Below, in pieces: positions 7,756 through 16,398 of a stretch of 64,000 bases of DNA (positions are counted from its first letter, which is position 1; each line of letters begins with the position of its first letter). The position numbers were made by a program, and so were the translations under genes. The stretch is from Candidatus Bathyarchaeota archaeon (lineage in GTDB: Archaea > Thermoproteota > Bathyarchaeia > 40CM-2-53-6), in the NCBI GenBank assembly GCA_005888735.1, contig VBBN01000028.1, forward strand, positions 119,351 to 183,350. The letters run 5' to 3'. Below the pieces are notes generated by a model. It was not told the DNA's origin, ran no database searches, and saw nothing but the letters and a program-made list of their open reading frames with translations.

Positions 7756-7846
7756 CCGAGTCCGTTGAGAGTCGGGAATTTCTCTCGAGTCTCCTGGTAG
7801 GACGGCCAGCGACTGAGGGATCTTGCCTCCATCGCAGGAGAGTTGT

Positions 7847-8236
7847 CTATTCAGGAGATTTCTTCCGGAAGGCCTGGTACCAGAAGAACAACGTTGCAAT
7901 CAGGAAACCTGCGGCGAGAATACCGAATATGAGAAGAGGCGTGCTGTTTGAACCAAACCCGCAGCTGATTATCAAGGGAAAGGGCCAGAAGACGCATCCG
8001 CCGCCGACTCTCTGTGCGCCAGATGTAGATCCGAGGGAGACCAGGATTACTCCTGCGAAAATCAACAGAAAGGCGGCCAGAATGAGAAACCTAGACCCAC
8101 GCAGAATACCCATTTCATGGGGGTTGCGCGCATCGAGCTTTTCACTGCACTTTCGGCAGCTCGTACATTCGTGACAGTCGGAGCGTACGAGTGAACCACA
8201 CGTCTGGCACACATCCACTGCCGGTTGATATCGCAA
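7847..8236 (-). CDS. zinc-ribbon plus DUF131-like membrane protein
   Basis: The N-terminal 35 residues carry cysteine pairs (VCQTCG, CHECTSCRKC) that form a zinc-ribbon. Two membrane helices follow, separated by 'GGGCVFWPFPLIISCGFGSN', resembling the G-P-x-P-I-I-x-G core of DUF131 archaeal membrane proteins. The neighbour at 8271-8543 is a paralogue without the ribbon and lies just upstream in the same direction. Function unknown. Confidence 0.55.
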   Translation of the reverse strand: MRYQPAVDVCQTCGSLVRSDCHECTSCRKCSEKLDARNPHEMGILRGSRFLILAAFLLIFAGVILVSLGSTSGAQRVGGGCVFWPFPLIISCGFGSNSTPLLIFGILAAGFLIATLFFWYQAFRKKSPE

Positions 8237-8270
8237 AGCTCGCAGGCACTAACAGTCGTTATTGAATCCT

Positions 8271-8543
8271 CTAGACGATTTGCAAGAGAAATAGCGCGAT
8301 TAAGGTGACCACGAAGATTACAGCCAGGAGGAGGAGGGAGCGCGCGGCTTCCTTGTCGCTTCCAAGTACAATGGGGAAAGGACCGATGACAATCACTGCA
8401 CCTCCTCTTCCACGACTATTCCCTGCCCGCTGAGACAGGAGGATGATTGAAACAGATGCAAGAATTAGACCGGCGACTATCAATAGAATGCCGATCGTGA
8501 CGAGGAGCTGATCAGTCAATCCACTTGAACCGTCGATTATCAT
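8271..8543 (-). CDS. DUF131 family small membrane protein
   Basis: A 90-residue protein with two hydrophobic helices around the family hallmark 'GGAVIVIGPFPIVLGSD'. DUF131 proteins are widespread in archaea and uncharacterised. Starts at ATG 8543 and diverges from rpoD; the spacer holds a TATA box. It forms a leftward pair with the zinc-ribbon paralogue 34 nt downstream. Confidence 0.65.
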   Translation of the reverse strand: MIIDGSSGLTDQLLVTIGILLIVAGLILASVSIILLSQRAGNSRGRGGAVIVIGPFPIVLGSDKEAARSLLLLAVIFVVTLIALFLLQIV

Positions 8544-8569
8544 GTTCGAATAGCGCGCTTATTCTCCGT

Positions 8570-8583
8570 TATCTTTAAATAAA
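8570..8583 (+). promoter_or_regulatory. TATA-type promoter element before rpoD
   Basis: The AT-rich word TATCTTTAAATAAA lies in an otherwise GC-rich spacer about 50 nt upstream of the rpoD ATG. It fits an archaeal TATA box for a short-leader transcript. The near-palindromic TTTAAA core could also serve the leftward DUF131 gene. Confidence 0.5.
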
Positions 8584-8632
8584 GTCCGCCGGCTCGCGCA
8601 AGCCACCTTCATTTCGGAAGCATGAAAGCGGC

Positions 8633-9268
8633 ATGGACATCAAGATCCTGACAAGGGAACCCGAGACCCTACGCTTCATCCTATCCGACGCATCGACAGC
8701 ATTCGCGAACGCCCTCCGGAGAATAATGATCTCTGAGGTTCCGATCATGGCAATTGACGACGTCATGGTTCTCGAGAACAATTCAGTAATGTACGATGAG
8801 ATTTTGGCCCACCGGCTTGGGCTCGTCCCTGTTACGACAGACCAGTCCTACAACCTTCCTGAAGAGTGCAGTTGCAAGAGCGAGCTTGGTTGCGAGAAAT
8901 GCAGGGCTTCTCTGTCCTTAGAGATAGAGGCTTCCGAGGCCTCCGAAGTAGTGTACTCTTCTCAGCTGAAGCCGGAGAACCCGGATGTGAGGCCTGTCTC
9001 GGACAAGATACCTATTGTCAAGCTGACGCAGGGTCAACGCATCAAGCTAGAGGCGTATGCGAGACTGGGACGGGGAAGAGTACACGCAAAATGGCAGCCG
9101 GTGTCAGCTGCGACCTACAGCTATGACCCAAAAACTCGCACTTTCAATTTCCTTGTTGAGTCAACCGGTACACTTCCACCCGAGAAACTGGTTTTGCAGG
9201 CTGCCAGGATAATCAGCCAGAAAACCCTAGGGTTCGAGGAAGGCCTCGGAGGGATTGGCCAGAATTGA
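8633..9268 (+). CDS. rpoD: DNA-directed RNA polymerase subunit D
   Basis: Archaeal counterpart of RPB3 and bacterial alpha; it assembles the polymerase with RpoL, RpoN and RpoP. The 211-residue protein shows the alpha-like motif 'ASTAFANALRRIMISEVPIMAIDDV' in two segments around residues 22-46. A cysteine cluster (ECSCKSELGCEKC) lies in the insert domain where some archaeal RpoD bind an Fe-S cluster. The C-terminal 'STGTLPPEKLVLQAARII' is conserved. Its stop overlaps the L13 start. Confidence 0.93.
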   Translation: MDIKILTREPETLRFILSDASTAFANALRRIMISEVPIMAIDDVMVLENNSVMYDEILAHRLGLVPVTTDQSYNLPEECSCKSELGCEKCRASLSLEIEASEASEVVYSSQLKPENPDVRPVSDKIPIVKLTQGQRIKLEAYARLGRGRVHAKWQPVSAATYSYDPKTRTFNFLVESTGTLPPEKLVLQAARIISQKTLGFEEGLGGIGQN

Positions 9269-9726
9269 AGAGGAGAATCGTCGCCGAGCCCAGTTCTGAA
9301 GAAATTGTTGACGCTACGAACCTGATTCTTGGGAGAATGGCAACCCACGTGGCCCGGATGGCGTTAGATGGGAAGCGTGTTGTTGTGTTGAACGCGGAAA
9401 GAGCGGTCATCTCAGGAACGAAGGCAAGGGTGCTCGCACGGGCAAAGATGAAACTGAAGACAAGGACCCTAGCGAGCCAGGACAAAGCGCCGACTCATCC
9501 TCGACGACCGGACAACTACGTGAGGAGGGTCGTCCGAGGGATGCTCCCTTGGAAAAAAACTAGGGGCAAGGAAGCCTTTCGGAGGGTGAAGGTCTACATA
9601 GGAACGCCCCCCGACTATGCTGGAAAATCGGCCGCAAGAATTGGGGATGCTGATGCTTCGAAACTTAGAGTCCCATATGTGACGATTCAGCAGTTGGCGG
9701 AGGAGATCGGGGGCGTGTGGGCTTAA
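9265..9726 (+). CDS. rpl13: 50S ribosomal protein L13
   Basis: A 153-residue archaeal L13. Conserved segments include 'VDATNLILGRMATHVARMAL', 'VVVLNAERAVISGTKA', 'THPRRPDNYVRRVVRGML' and 'GKEAFRRVKVYIGTP'. The start is TTG overlapping the rpoD stop (TTGA). L18e, usually between rpoD and L13, is absent. Confidence 0.92.
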   Translation: MKRRIVAEPSSEEIVDATNLILGRMATHVARMALDGKRVVVLNAERAVISGTKARVLARAKMKLKTRTLASQDKAPTHPRRPDNYVRRVVRGMLPWKKTRGKEAFRRVKVYIGTPPDYAGKSAARIGDADASKLRVPYVTIQQLAEEIGGVWA

Positions 9727-10133
9727 GCGAGAAGAAGAAAACTGTATTGGAGACGGGAAAGCGAAAGACAGCCATTGCAAAAGCGATTGTGAGGCCAGGA
9801 AAGGGCCGTCTTTGGGTGAACGACTACACAATTGAAAGTCTGACGCCCGAATTTGCCCGGATGAAGATAATGGAGCCGCTCATCGTCGCCGGCGATCGTG
9901 CCAAAAGTGTCGACGTCAAGGTCAGCGTCGACGGGGGAGGAGTAATGGGCCAAGCCGAGGCTACGCGCATTGCTGTCGCTCGGGGCCTCGTGAGTTGGAC
10001 TAAGAGTAGTGAACTCCGGAAGAGCTTCCAAGCCTTCGACAGAGTCATGCTAGCTGGAGACCAGAGAATGTCAGAGCCCAAGAAGTTCGGCGGGCCAAGC
10101 GCGCGAAGAAGAAAACAGAAATCCTACAGGTAG
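9717..10133 (+). CDS. rps9: 30S ribosomal protein S9
   Basis: A 138-residue archaeal S9 whose C-terminal basic tail (GGPSARRRKQKSYR) reaches the P-site tRNA. Typical segments are 'ETGKRKTAIAKAIVRPGKG', 'VDGGGVMGQAEATRIAVARG' and 'LAGDQRMSEPKKFGGP'. GTG start at 9717 overlaps the end of L13 by 10 nt. Confidence 0.93.
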   Translation: MGLSEKKKTVLETGKRKTAIAKAIVRPGKGRLWVNDYTIESLTPEFARMKIMEPLIVAGDRAKSVDVKVSVDGGGVMGQAEATRIAVARGLVSWTKSSELRKSFQAFDRVMLAGDQRMSEPKKFGGPSARRRKQKSYR

Positions 10134-10145
10134 AAACAAGAGACA

Positions 10146-10370
10146 ATGATCATCCCGGTCAGATGTTTCACTTGTGGAAAGCTGATAGGGGACAAGTGGG
10201 AGACCTTCAGCCAGAGGGTTCGGGCTGGAGACCGGGCTCAGAAGGTCTTGGATGAGCTAGGCCTGCGACGGTATTGTTGCAGGCGGATGATGATCACGCA
10301 CGTGGAGATAATTGACGAGTTCCTACGTTTCTCCCAAGTCACAGCCAGAAGACGAAGCGAGATAGTGTAG
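10146..10370 (+). CDS. rpoN: DNA-directed RNA polymerase subunit N
   Basis: RPB10 homologue, 74 residues. It carries the diagnostic zinc-binding pattern CFTCGK at the N-terminus and the RRYCCRRMM twin-cysteine motif. Together with RpoD it forms part of the polymerase assembly platform. It lies 12 nt after S9 and 7 nt before S2. Confidence 0.94.
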   Translation: MIIPVRCFTCGKLIGDKWETFSQRVRAGDRAQKVLDELGLRRYCCRRMMITHVEIIDEFLRFSQVTARRRSEIV

Positions 10371-10377
10371 AGGTAGC

Positions 10378-11055
10378 ATGTTGGAGAGCCAGGACATAGA
10401 GGAAAGGGAAGCAATCCCACGAGCGGAGAACCTCCTCCTCTCGCTAGAAGAATTGCTCGCCGCCGGCCTCCACATCGGAACACGAATCAAGACAGTTGAC
10501 ATGGAGAAGTACATTTTCCGGGTTCGCCCCGATGGACTGTTCATCCTCAACATTGGCGATACAAACGAGAAGATTCGGATAGCCGCCAAGTTCATAGCCC
10601 GCTTCGAGCCATCTCGCGTCCTCGCCGTATCGTCACGGCTCTACGGCAAAGTCCCTGTCGAAAAACTCGCGGAGCTGACCAAGATCATGCCGATTGTGGG
10701 AAGGTTCATGCCTGGGCTTATCTCTAACCCTTTACAGCCCAAACACGCCGAGCCCCAGGTGGTGCTCGTTACCGACCCGAGGGCGGACTGGCAGGCGATC
10801 AAAGAGGCAACGTCTGTCGGTGTTCCCGTGATTGCCCTTTGCGATACTGACAACGTGTTTTCAGGAGTGGACTTTGTCATTCCCGTCAACAATAAAGGTC
10901 GAAGGGCTCTCGCGGTTGTCTACTGGCTCCTCGCCCGCCAGGTGTTGAGAGAACGTGGAGAGCTGTCCCAAGACGGGACACTAACGTCAACTGTCGACGA
11001 TTTCGAGACTAAGCTCGCCGCCATGCCCATGGGACGTGGCGGTGGAGAAATGTGA
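10378..11055 (+). CDS. rps2: 30S ribosomal protein S2
   Basis: A 225-residue archaeal S2. It shows 'LLAAGLHIGTRIKT' near the N-terminus, 'GRFMPGLISNP' and 'VVLVTDPRADWQAIKEATS', then 'VPVIALCDTDN' and 'NNKGRRALAVVYWLLARQVL'. Its TGA overlaps the memo GTG start. Confidence 0.93.
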   Translation: MLESQDIEEREAIPRAENLLLSLEELLAAGLHIGTRIKTVDMEKYIFRVRPDGLFILNIGDTNEKIRIAAKFIARFEPSRVLAVSSRLYGKVPVEKLAELTKIMPIVGRFMPGLISNPLQPKHAEPQVVLVTDPRADWQAIKEATSVGVPVIALCDTDNVFSGVDFVIPVNNKGRRALAVVYWLLARQVLRERGELSQDGTLTSTVDDFETKLAAMPMGRGGGEM

Positions 11056-11900
11056 AAACACGGCCTCCAGCTCGAGCAGGTGCTTTCTACGAGGACAGTG
11101 ATGGAGCGCTTCGCACCCAGATACACCAATGCTTCCTCCATCAACTAGGACCCAGAGGCATACCGTCAGTACCGTCGGCAACTGACAAGGGGCTTATCGG
11201 GCTCATCGTTCCTCACGCAGGCTACACGTACTCCGGCCCAGTCGCGGCCCATAGCTATTACAAGCTGGCATCGGCGGGGCCGAGGCCATCCGTCGTGATC
11301 CTCGGACCGAACCACACTGGCTACGGCAGTCCAGTCTCGACAATGACGAACGGAGCGTGGAGCACGCCTCTCGGAGACGTCCAGCTAGATTCCGAGCTTG
11401 CTGGAAAAATCGTCAAGAGATCGGGCCTCATTGACGTGGAGGAGGAGGCCCACAGAAACGAGCATTCAATAGAAGTCCAGCTTCCGTTTCTCCAGTTCAT
11501 TTTCCCTCGGTTGTTCCGCTTTGTCCCCATATGCATGGGACTACAGGACCTCCAGACCAGCGTCGATGTCGGCGAAGCCGTGGGAGACGCAATTGGTGAG
11601 GAAGGGGTTGTTGTGATCGCGTCTTCGGACTGGACGCACTACGAGCCCCAAGCCAAAGCCGTTGCCAGAGACAAGGAGGCGTTGGGCGCCGCTTTGGCCA
11701 TGGACGAGAAAGGGTTCCAGCGAACGATTGAGGCGAAGCGGATTACGGCTTGTGGTTACGGACCAATAACAGCAATGATACACGCGGCTAAAATACTCGG
11801 CGCCCGGAACGGTGAGCTCCTGGCGTACCACACAAGTGGCGACGTTACCGGGGACAAGGAAGCTGTTGTAGGCTACGCAGCGGCCGCGTTTACGAAGTGA
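11052..11900 (+). CDS. MEMO1 family protein
   Basis: MEMO-like proteins (here 282 residues) adopt a fold related to extradiol dioxygenases. The family is conserved at this position between S2 and mevalonate kinase in archaea, but its reaction is unknown. Typical pieces are 'RPPARAGAFYEDSDGALRTQ', 'GLIVPHAGYTYSGPVAAHSY', 'ILGPNHTGYG', 'NEHSIEVQLPFLQ' and 'SSDWTHYEP'. GTG start overlaps the S2 stop. Confidence 0.88.
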   Translation: MKTRPPARAGAFYEDSDGALRTQIHQCFLHQLGPRGIPSVPSATDKGLIGLIVPHAGYTYSGPVAAHSYYKLASAGPRPSVVILGPNHTGYGSPVSTMTNGAWSTPLGDVQLDSELAGKIVKRSGLIDVEEEAHRNEHSIEVQLPFLQFIFPRLFRFVPICMGLQDLQTSVDVGEAVGDAIGEEGVVVIASSDWTHYEPQAKAVARDKEALGAALAMDEKGFQRTIEAKRITACGYGPITAMIHAAKILGARNGELLAYHTSGDVTGDKEAVVGYAAAAFTK

Positions 11901-11915
11901 CAAGCTTCGAGGACC

Positions 11916-12938
11916 ATTCAGTCCAGCACGTCAGCCAGAGCTAGGGCCCCTGGAAAAATAATTCTCACAGGAGAACACTTTGTAGTGCTCGGTGCCCCAG
12001 CCGTTGCCATGGCGATAAACCTCTACACATACGCTGGCGTGTCGCGGGGTTGGGCTGGAACGATAGACGTGACAGCGGACATTCCTATGGACCTCGCTGG
12101 TAAGGAAGGGCCAGGTGAAGCGGTCAAGGACACTGCACGATTGCTGGAACCCCTACGGCTTGCGGCAAGAGAGGCGCTGGCCTACGTTGGCAGGAAGCTC
12201 GCTGGGGTCCGTGTCGAGGTGGAGTGCGGCATTCCGATTGGCGCGGGACTAGGTTCCTCCGCAGCAGCGAGCGTAGCCATTATCGCCGCGACAGCACAGT
12301 CTCAAGGAGTAAAGCTCTCGGTAGACGACATCATCAAAGTTGCCTTCACGCCTGAGAGCTATTTGCACGGCAAGCCATCTGGAGTGGACCATTCAACGTG
12401 CGCGACGGGTGGGGTCCTGACCTTCAGAAAACCCGACATTGTCAAAGCCTTGAACATTAGTTGGGTTCCGAGAATTCTTGTCTGCGACAGTGGGATCCAC
12501 CGCTCAACAGGCAGTCTTGTCAGAGCGGTTATTCGAAAGTCTGAGTCTGAGAAGACATTGTTCGAAAGCCATGTTGCTGACGCCTCCAGAATTTCCTTGG
12601 GAGCGGCTCGGGCATTGAAACATGGCGATGGTGAGGAGCTTGGCATCTTGTTGAACAGAAACCAGGAATTGCTTGTCAACATTGGGGTGTCCAATCCGAC
12701 TCTTAACCACTTGATCGGGGTGGCGTTGAAGGCGGGAGCTCTCGGCGCCAAGCTGACCGGCGCGGGAGGAGGAGGCTGCATCATAGCGGTCTGCAGGGAC
12801 TCTAAGAGTGAGACGAAAATAGGCAAGGCACTTCGGCAGAGTGGGGGGATGGTCTACAAGGTGGGCATGGACTCTGACGGTGTCGTGGTGTGGAGCGGTG
12901 GCGAGCACTCAAATAGGCTGAGCGGAGGTAGCGTGTGA
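11916..12938 (+). CDS. mvk: mevalonate kinase
   Basis: Phosphorylates mevalonate in isoprenoid/archaeal lipid synthesis (GHMP kinase family). The N-terminal strand 'RAPGKIILTGEHFVVLGAPA', the ATP loop 'ECGIPIGAGLGSSAAASVA', 'KPSGVDHSTCATGG' and the C-terminal 'AKLTGAGGGGCII' are all present. A GTG at 11985 would drop essential N-terminal residues. The needed frame upstream has no ATG, GTG or TTG down to the memo stop. ATT at 11916 would give a natural start (M-Q-S-S-T-S-A-R-A-P-G-K); GTG at 11897, overlapping memo like other genes here, is in the wrong frame by one base. The true start is therefore unresolved. Confidence 0.82.
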   Translation: MQSSTSARARAPGKIILTGEHFVVLGAPAVAMAINLYTYAGVSRGWAGTIDVTADIPMDLAGKEGPGEAVKDTARLLEPLRLAAREALAYVGRKLAGVRVEVECGIPIGAGLGSSAAASVAIIAATAQSQGVKLSVDDIIKVAFTPESYLHGKPSGVDHSTCATGGVLTFRKPDIVKALNISWVPRILVCDSGIHRSTGSLVRAVIRKSESEKTLFESHVADASRISLGAARALKHGDGEELGILLNRNQELLVNIGVSNPTLNHLIGVALKAGALGAKLTGAGGGGCIIAVCRDSKSETKIGKALRQSGGMVYKVGMDSDGVVVWSGGEHSNRLSGGSV

Positions 12939-14053
12939 GGCCCGTGGCGTCGGCGGAGGCGGAGACTGAGCGGAGGAAGCGAAGCCACATAGAAACCACC
13001 ATGCAGCAGGATGTCCAGTTCAGGACAAAGAAAACTGGATTCGATGATGTGGAACTAGTCCACAACGCCCTCCCCGCGATAAATCGGGATGATGTTGACC
13101 TTTCAGTGAGACTTTTCGACCACGAACTCTCAGCGCCCTTGGTTATCGAATCAATGACAGGTGGGACCGCGGCGGCCGCAAGGCTGAACGAGATACTTGG
13201 GCAAGCGGCCCAAGAGCTGAAAATCGCCATAGGCGTGGGTAGCCAGAGAGCCGGAATTGAAAAGCCGGAGCTGGCTTACACTTACAGGGTGGTTCGCGAC
13301 AAGGCCCCTGACGCTCTCGTATTCGCCAACATTGGCGCACCGCAACTTGTCAAGGGATATGGGCTGAAAGAGATGAGGAAGGCTGTAGAGATGGTTGATG
13401 CTGATGCGTTGTATGTTCACCTCAACGGCGTGCAAGAATGCGTCCAGGTTGAGGGTGAACCGCTGTTTAGGGGGGCGATGGACAAGATTCGTGAAGGGGC
13501 GGAACAACTGGGTGTTCCGATCGTGCTGAAGGAAACTGGTGCAGGATTCTCACACGAGACTGCTGAGTTTGCTGAGAAGGCGGGAGTAAAGGCAATAGAT
13601 GTGGCTGGGGCCGGTGGGACAAGCTGGGCAGCAGTGGAATACTACCGGGCGCGGGAGCAGTCCTCACAGATCCACGAGAAAGTGGGTGAGGTGTTCTGGG
13701 ACTGGGGAATACCCACAGTTGCAAGCGTTGTCGAGGTTTCCCATTCAACCCATCTCACCGTAATAGCGTCCGGGGGAGTGAGAAACGGCTTGCACGGAGC
13801 CAAAGCTCTAGCACTGGGCGCTGATGCCTTCGGGCTGGCATTGCCCTTCCTCAAGTCTACCCCTGGTGGGGTAGAGGAGGTCACGGAGAGGCTGCAAACT
13901 ATTCTCTTGGAGCTTCGGACAGCAATGTTTCTCACAGGGTCGAGGAACGTGGCGGAGTTGCAGACATCCCCTGCTGTAATACGAGGCCTGACACGCGAGT
14001 GGCTCGACGCACGGGGCTTTAACCCGGACGAATACGCGAAAAGAAAGCGCTGA
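12935..14053 (+). CDS. fni: isopentenyl-diphosphate delta-isomerase, type 2
   Basis: FMN-dependent type 2 isomerase interconverting IPP and DMAPP. The protein (372 residues) has 'RKRSHIETTMQQDVQFRTKK' near the start, 'PLVIESMTGGTAAAARLNEI', 'VGSQRAGIE', 'ALYVHLNGVQE', the FMN-binding 'VKAIDVAGAGGTSWAAVE' and 'VIASGGVRNGLHGAKALALG'. GTG start overlaps the mvk stop (GTGA). The isopentenyl phosphate kinase often found between mvk and fni is not here. Confidence 0.93.
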   Translation: MRPVASAEAETERRKRSHIETTMQQDVQFRTKKTGFDDVELVHNALPAINRDDVDLSVRLFDHELSAPLVIESMTGGTAAAARLNEILGQAAQELKIAIGVGSQRAGIEKPELAYTYRVVRDKAPDALVFANIGAPQLVKGYGLKEMRKAVEMVDADALYVHLNGVQECVQVEGEPLFRGAMDKIREGAEQLGVPIVLKETGAGFSHETAEFAEKAGVKAIDVAGAGGTSWAAVEYYRAREQSSQIHEKVGEVFWDWGIPTVASVVEVSHSTHLTVIASGGVRNGLHGAKALALGADAFGLALPFLKSTPGGVEEVTERLQTILLELRTAMFLTGSRNVAELQTSPAVIRGLTREWLDARGFNPDEYAKRKR

Positions 14054-14062
14054 GGGTCGAAA

Positions 14063-15349
14063 GTGCAGGCCCGCGCTGTGAAGAAGACTTCTGGTATAGC
14101 CTCGTTCTACAAGCTCTCGCAGGACGAGAGACTGAAGCTCATCAAAGACTTCTCTGGCCTCACAGACGAGGATGTTCACATATTGAAAACGGGAACTCTT
14201 CCATTCGGGTCCGCTGAGAGGATGATTGAGAACGTCGTGGGGGTTTTTCCAATGCCAATTGGAATCGCGGTCAACTTCCTCGTCAATAACCGAGATTATC
14301 TTGTACCTATGGCAATTGAGGAGCCATCAGTCGTTGCTGCGGCAAGCAACGCGGCCAAGATGGTGCGTCAACGTGGGGGTTTCAAAGCGACGAGTACCGA
14401 GCCGTTGATGGTCGGTCAGGTCCAACTCGTCAACTGTCCCTATCCGAGGGAGGCTGAGAGGCAGATTCTTGCGGGTAAAGCCGAGATTCTCCAGAAGGCG
14501 AATCAGCAGGATCCGACTCTGGTCTCTATGGGAGGCGGAGCCAAGGATCTGAGGGTCAGAATTCTCCCGAGTCTAACCGGAACAATGGTGATTGCGGAGT
14601 TGATCATAGACTGCCGCGATGCGATGGGAGCAAACGTTGTCAACACGATGGCAGAGGCAGTGGCTCCATTAATGGAACGGTTCTCAAAGGGGCGAGCTAA
14701 TCTTCGCATCATCTCAAACCTCGCCGACCGCCGTCTCGCCCGGGCTACAGCCAGCGTTTCGAAGGAAGCTCTCGGCGGAGAGGAGGTTGTGGATGGAATT
14801 GTTGACGCGTATGCTTTCGCCGCAGCCGACCCGTACCGGTGCGCCACTCACAACAAGGGTGTCATGAATGGGATTGCCGGCGTTTGTATGGCCACGGGAA
14901 ACGATACTCGGGCGATCGAAGCCGGAGCCCACGCTTACGCGGCCAGGTCAGGACATTATTCGCCGCTTACCACCTGGCACAAGGACGACAATGGCGACTT
15001 GGGGGGTTTCATCGAGTTTCCTGCAGCATTGGGAATCATTGGAGGAATAACCTCCGTCCATCCGCTCGCCAAAGTGTGCCTCAAGATTCTCGGAGCGAAG
15101 AGCGCACGAGAACTGGGGGAGGTGATGGCCGCTGTGGGCCTAGCCCAGAACCTCGCGGCTTTGCGGGCCCTTGCCGCAGAGGGGATTCAGCGTGGACACA
15201 TGTCCTTGCACGCGCGAAACATCGCGGTTATGGCCGGGGCTGACGGGGACATGGTCGACCTTGTCTCTGACAAGATGATAGCTGAGAAGAAGGTTCGCCT
15301 GGACCGGGCAAAAGAGCTTGTCGCAGAAATGTCGAAGACTAGAAGCTGA
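14063..15349 (+). CDS. hydroxymethylglutaryl-CoA reductase
   Basis: HMG-CoA reductase (428 residues) makes mevalonate with a reduced nicotinamide cofactor. Seen motifs: 'ENVVGVFPMPIGIAVNFLVN', 'VPMAIEEPSVVAAASNAAKM', the 'DCRDAMGANVVNTMAEAV' region with catalytic Asp, 'ATHNKGVMNGIAGVCMATGN' with catalytic Lys, and 'RGHMSLHARNIAV' with catalytic His. The pattern 'SVHPLAKVCLKIL' resembles class II enzymes. GTG start 9 nt after fni completes a three-gene mevalonate set. Confidence 0.93.
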   Translation: MQARAVKKTSGIASFYKLSQDERLKLIKDFSGLTDEDVHILKTGTLPFGSAERMIENVVGVFPMPIGIAVNFLVNNRDYLVPMAIEEPSVVAAASNAAKMVRQRGGFKATSTEPLMVGQVQLVNCPYPREAERQILAGKAEILQKANQQDPTLVSMGGGAKDLRVRILPSLTGTMVIAELIIDCRDAMGANVVNTMAEAVAPLMERFSKGRANLRIISNLADRRLARATASVSKEALGGEEVVDGIVDAYAFAAADPYRCATHNKGVMNGIAGVCMATGNDTRAIEAGAHAYAARSGHYSPLTTWHKDDNGDLGGFIEFPAALGIIGGITSVHPLAKVCLKILGAKSARELGEVMAAVGLAQNLAALRALAAEGIQRGHMSLHARNIAVMAGADGDMVDLVSDKMIAEKKVRLDRAKELVAEMSKTRS

Positions 15350-16208
15350 ATCCGCCGAGCAAAAAACCGACCAGTCCCAGCAGCATCCAAAGCAGAACCA
15401 TCGTCTTAGTCTTCCGAACGCTCTTCGGCGTCTGATTAACAAGCAAACGGTAGGAGGAGTAGGCGAATCCCGCATCGGCCAACGAGATCACTGGGAAGTA
15501 TAGGATTGATAGCCGGCCAGCTATCGGGGGGAGCAAGCTCAACACAACAGCTGCGAGGAACATTGACGCGGACGCAGTTGCCGCCTTTTTCGGTCCGGCA
15601 GAGACGGCCAGTGTTCGAACCCCAAGGGCTCGGTCTCCTTGGACATCAGGGATCCCCTTCGCTATTTCTCGGCCGAGATTTGCGAGAAGAGCGAGAACTG
15701 AGAAGACATAGAGGAGAACTGTGAGAGAGCCTACCGCGAGCCCCCCATAGAAGAAGGGGAGGGCAACATTGAAACTTACCACGAGGTTGCCTGGAAGACC
15801 TGTTCGTTTGCCGCCAGTATTGTAGTACGTCATCAGGCCCAGTGCGAGAAGCCCTGTAAGCGCGGTCCAAGGCCCTAGGAGTACAGCAAAGAGAATGCTC
15901 ACTGCGGAGAACGATACCGCCAGGAGGTATGCTCCACGGTTCTTGAGTCTCCCTGATGGGATCGGTCGTTGTGGATTGTTGACTCTGTCGACTTCAACAT
16001 CATAGATGTCGTTCAGGATCATGGTTCCAGCCATCATGAGCGACGCTGTCAGGAAACCGAAAGTCGCAGCCGTGTATGAAGGTAATCGTCCGAGGCCGAT
16101 AAACTCGCCAACGATGACCGCCAAGCCGATCATCAAGCAATTTGGAAGTCTAACGATCTCTAGGAACGCCCTCAGTCTCGAGGTTGTGGATATGTTGGAA
16201 AATCTCAT
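15339..16208 (-). CDS. UbiA family prenyltransferase (likely digeranylgeranylglyceryl phosphate synthase)
   Basis: Membrane prenyltransferase with about eight helices. The first allylic-diphosphate motif is 'NDIYDVEVDRVNNPQRPIPSG' split over residues 70-90, and the second 'REIAKGIPDVQGDRALGVRT' is near residue 185. In archaea this family attaches the second geranylgeranyl chain in ether-lipid synthesis, and proximity to mevalonate genes supports that role. An ATG at 16370 exists, but a TATA-like TTTATAG near 16327 and the natural N-terminus 'RFSNISTTSRLRAFLEIVRL' favour ATG 16208. The 3' end overlaps the convergent HMG-CoA reductase gene by 11 bases. Confidence 0.82.
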   Translation of the reverse strand: MRFSNISTTSRLRAFLEIVRLPNCLMIGLAVIVGEFIGLGRLPSYTAATFGFLTASLMMAGTMILNDIYDVEVDRVNNPQRPIPSGRLKNRGAYLLAVSFSAVSILFAVLLGPWTALTGLLALGLMTYYNTGGKRTGLPGNLVVSFNVALPFFYGGLAVGSLTVLLYVFSVLALLANLGREIAKGIPDVQGDRALGVRTLAVSAGPKKAATASASMFLAAVVLSLLPPIAGRLSILYFPVISLADAGFAYSSYRLLVNQTPKSVRKTKTMVLLWMLLGLVGFLLGGFSF

Positions 16209-16398
16209 GGGTCGAAGCCTCAAGTCTTGGCCCAGGCCTATCCCTGAGGCCGTTCTGAATCTGGAGTTTGAACGCGTGAGAGGCTCACCTTGCCTATTGC
16301 CGGCCCGATTAGGACTGTCTCGGCTATAAATTGAGGTGGAATTCCTGCTTAGAATAAGCCTGAAATACACTCCGGCAAGTTAAGCTCGGCGACACCTA

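Noticed and set aside
11897..11945. BHB intron at the start of mevalonate kinase
   Set aside because: A GGAC/GTCC hairpin exists, but the adjacent helix is only three pairs, one bulge has four bases and canonical cuts do not restore the frame.
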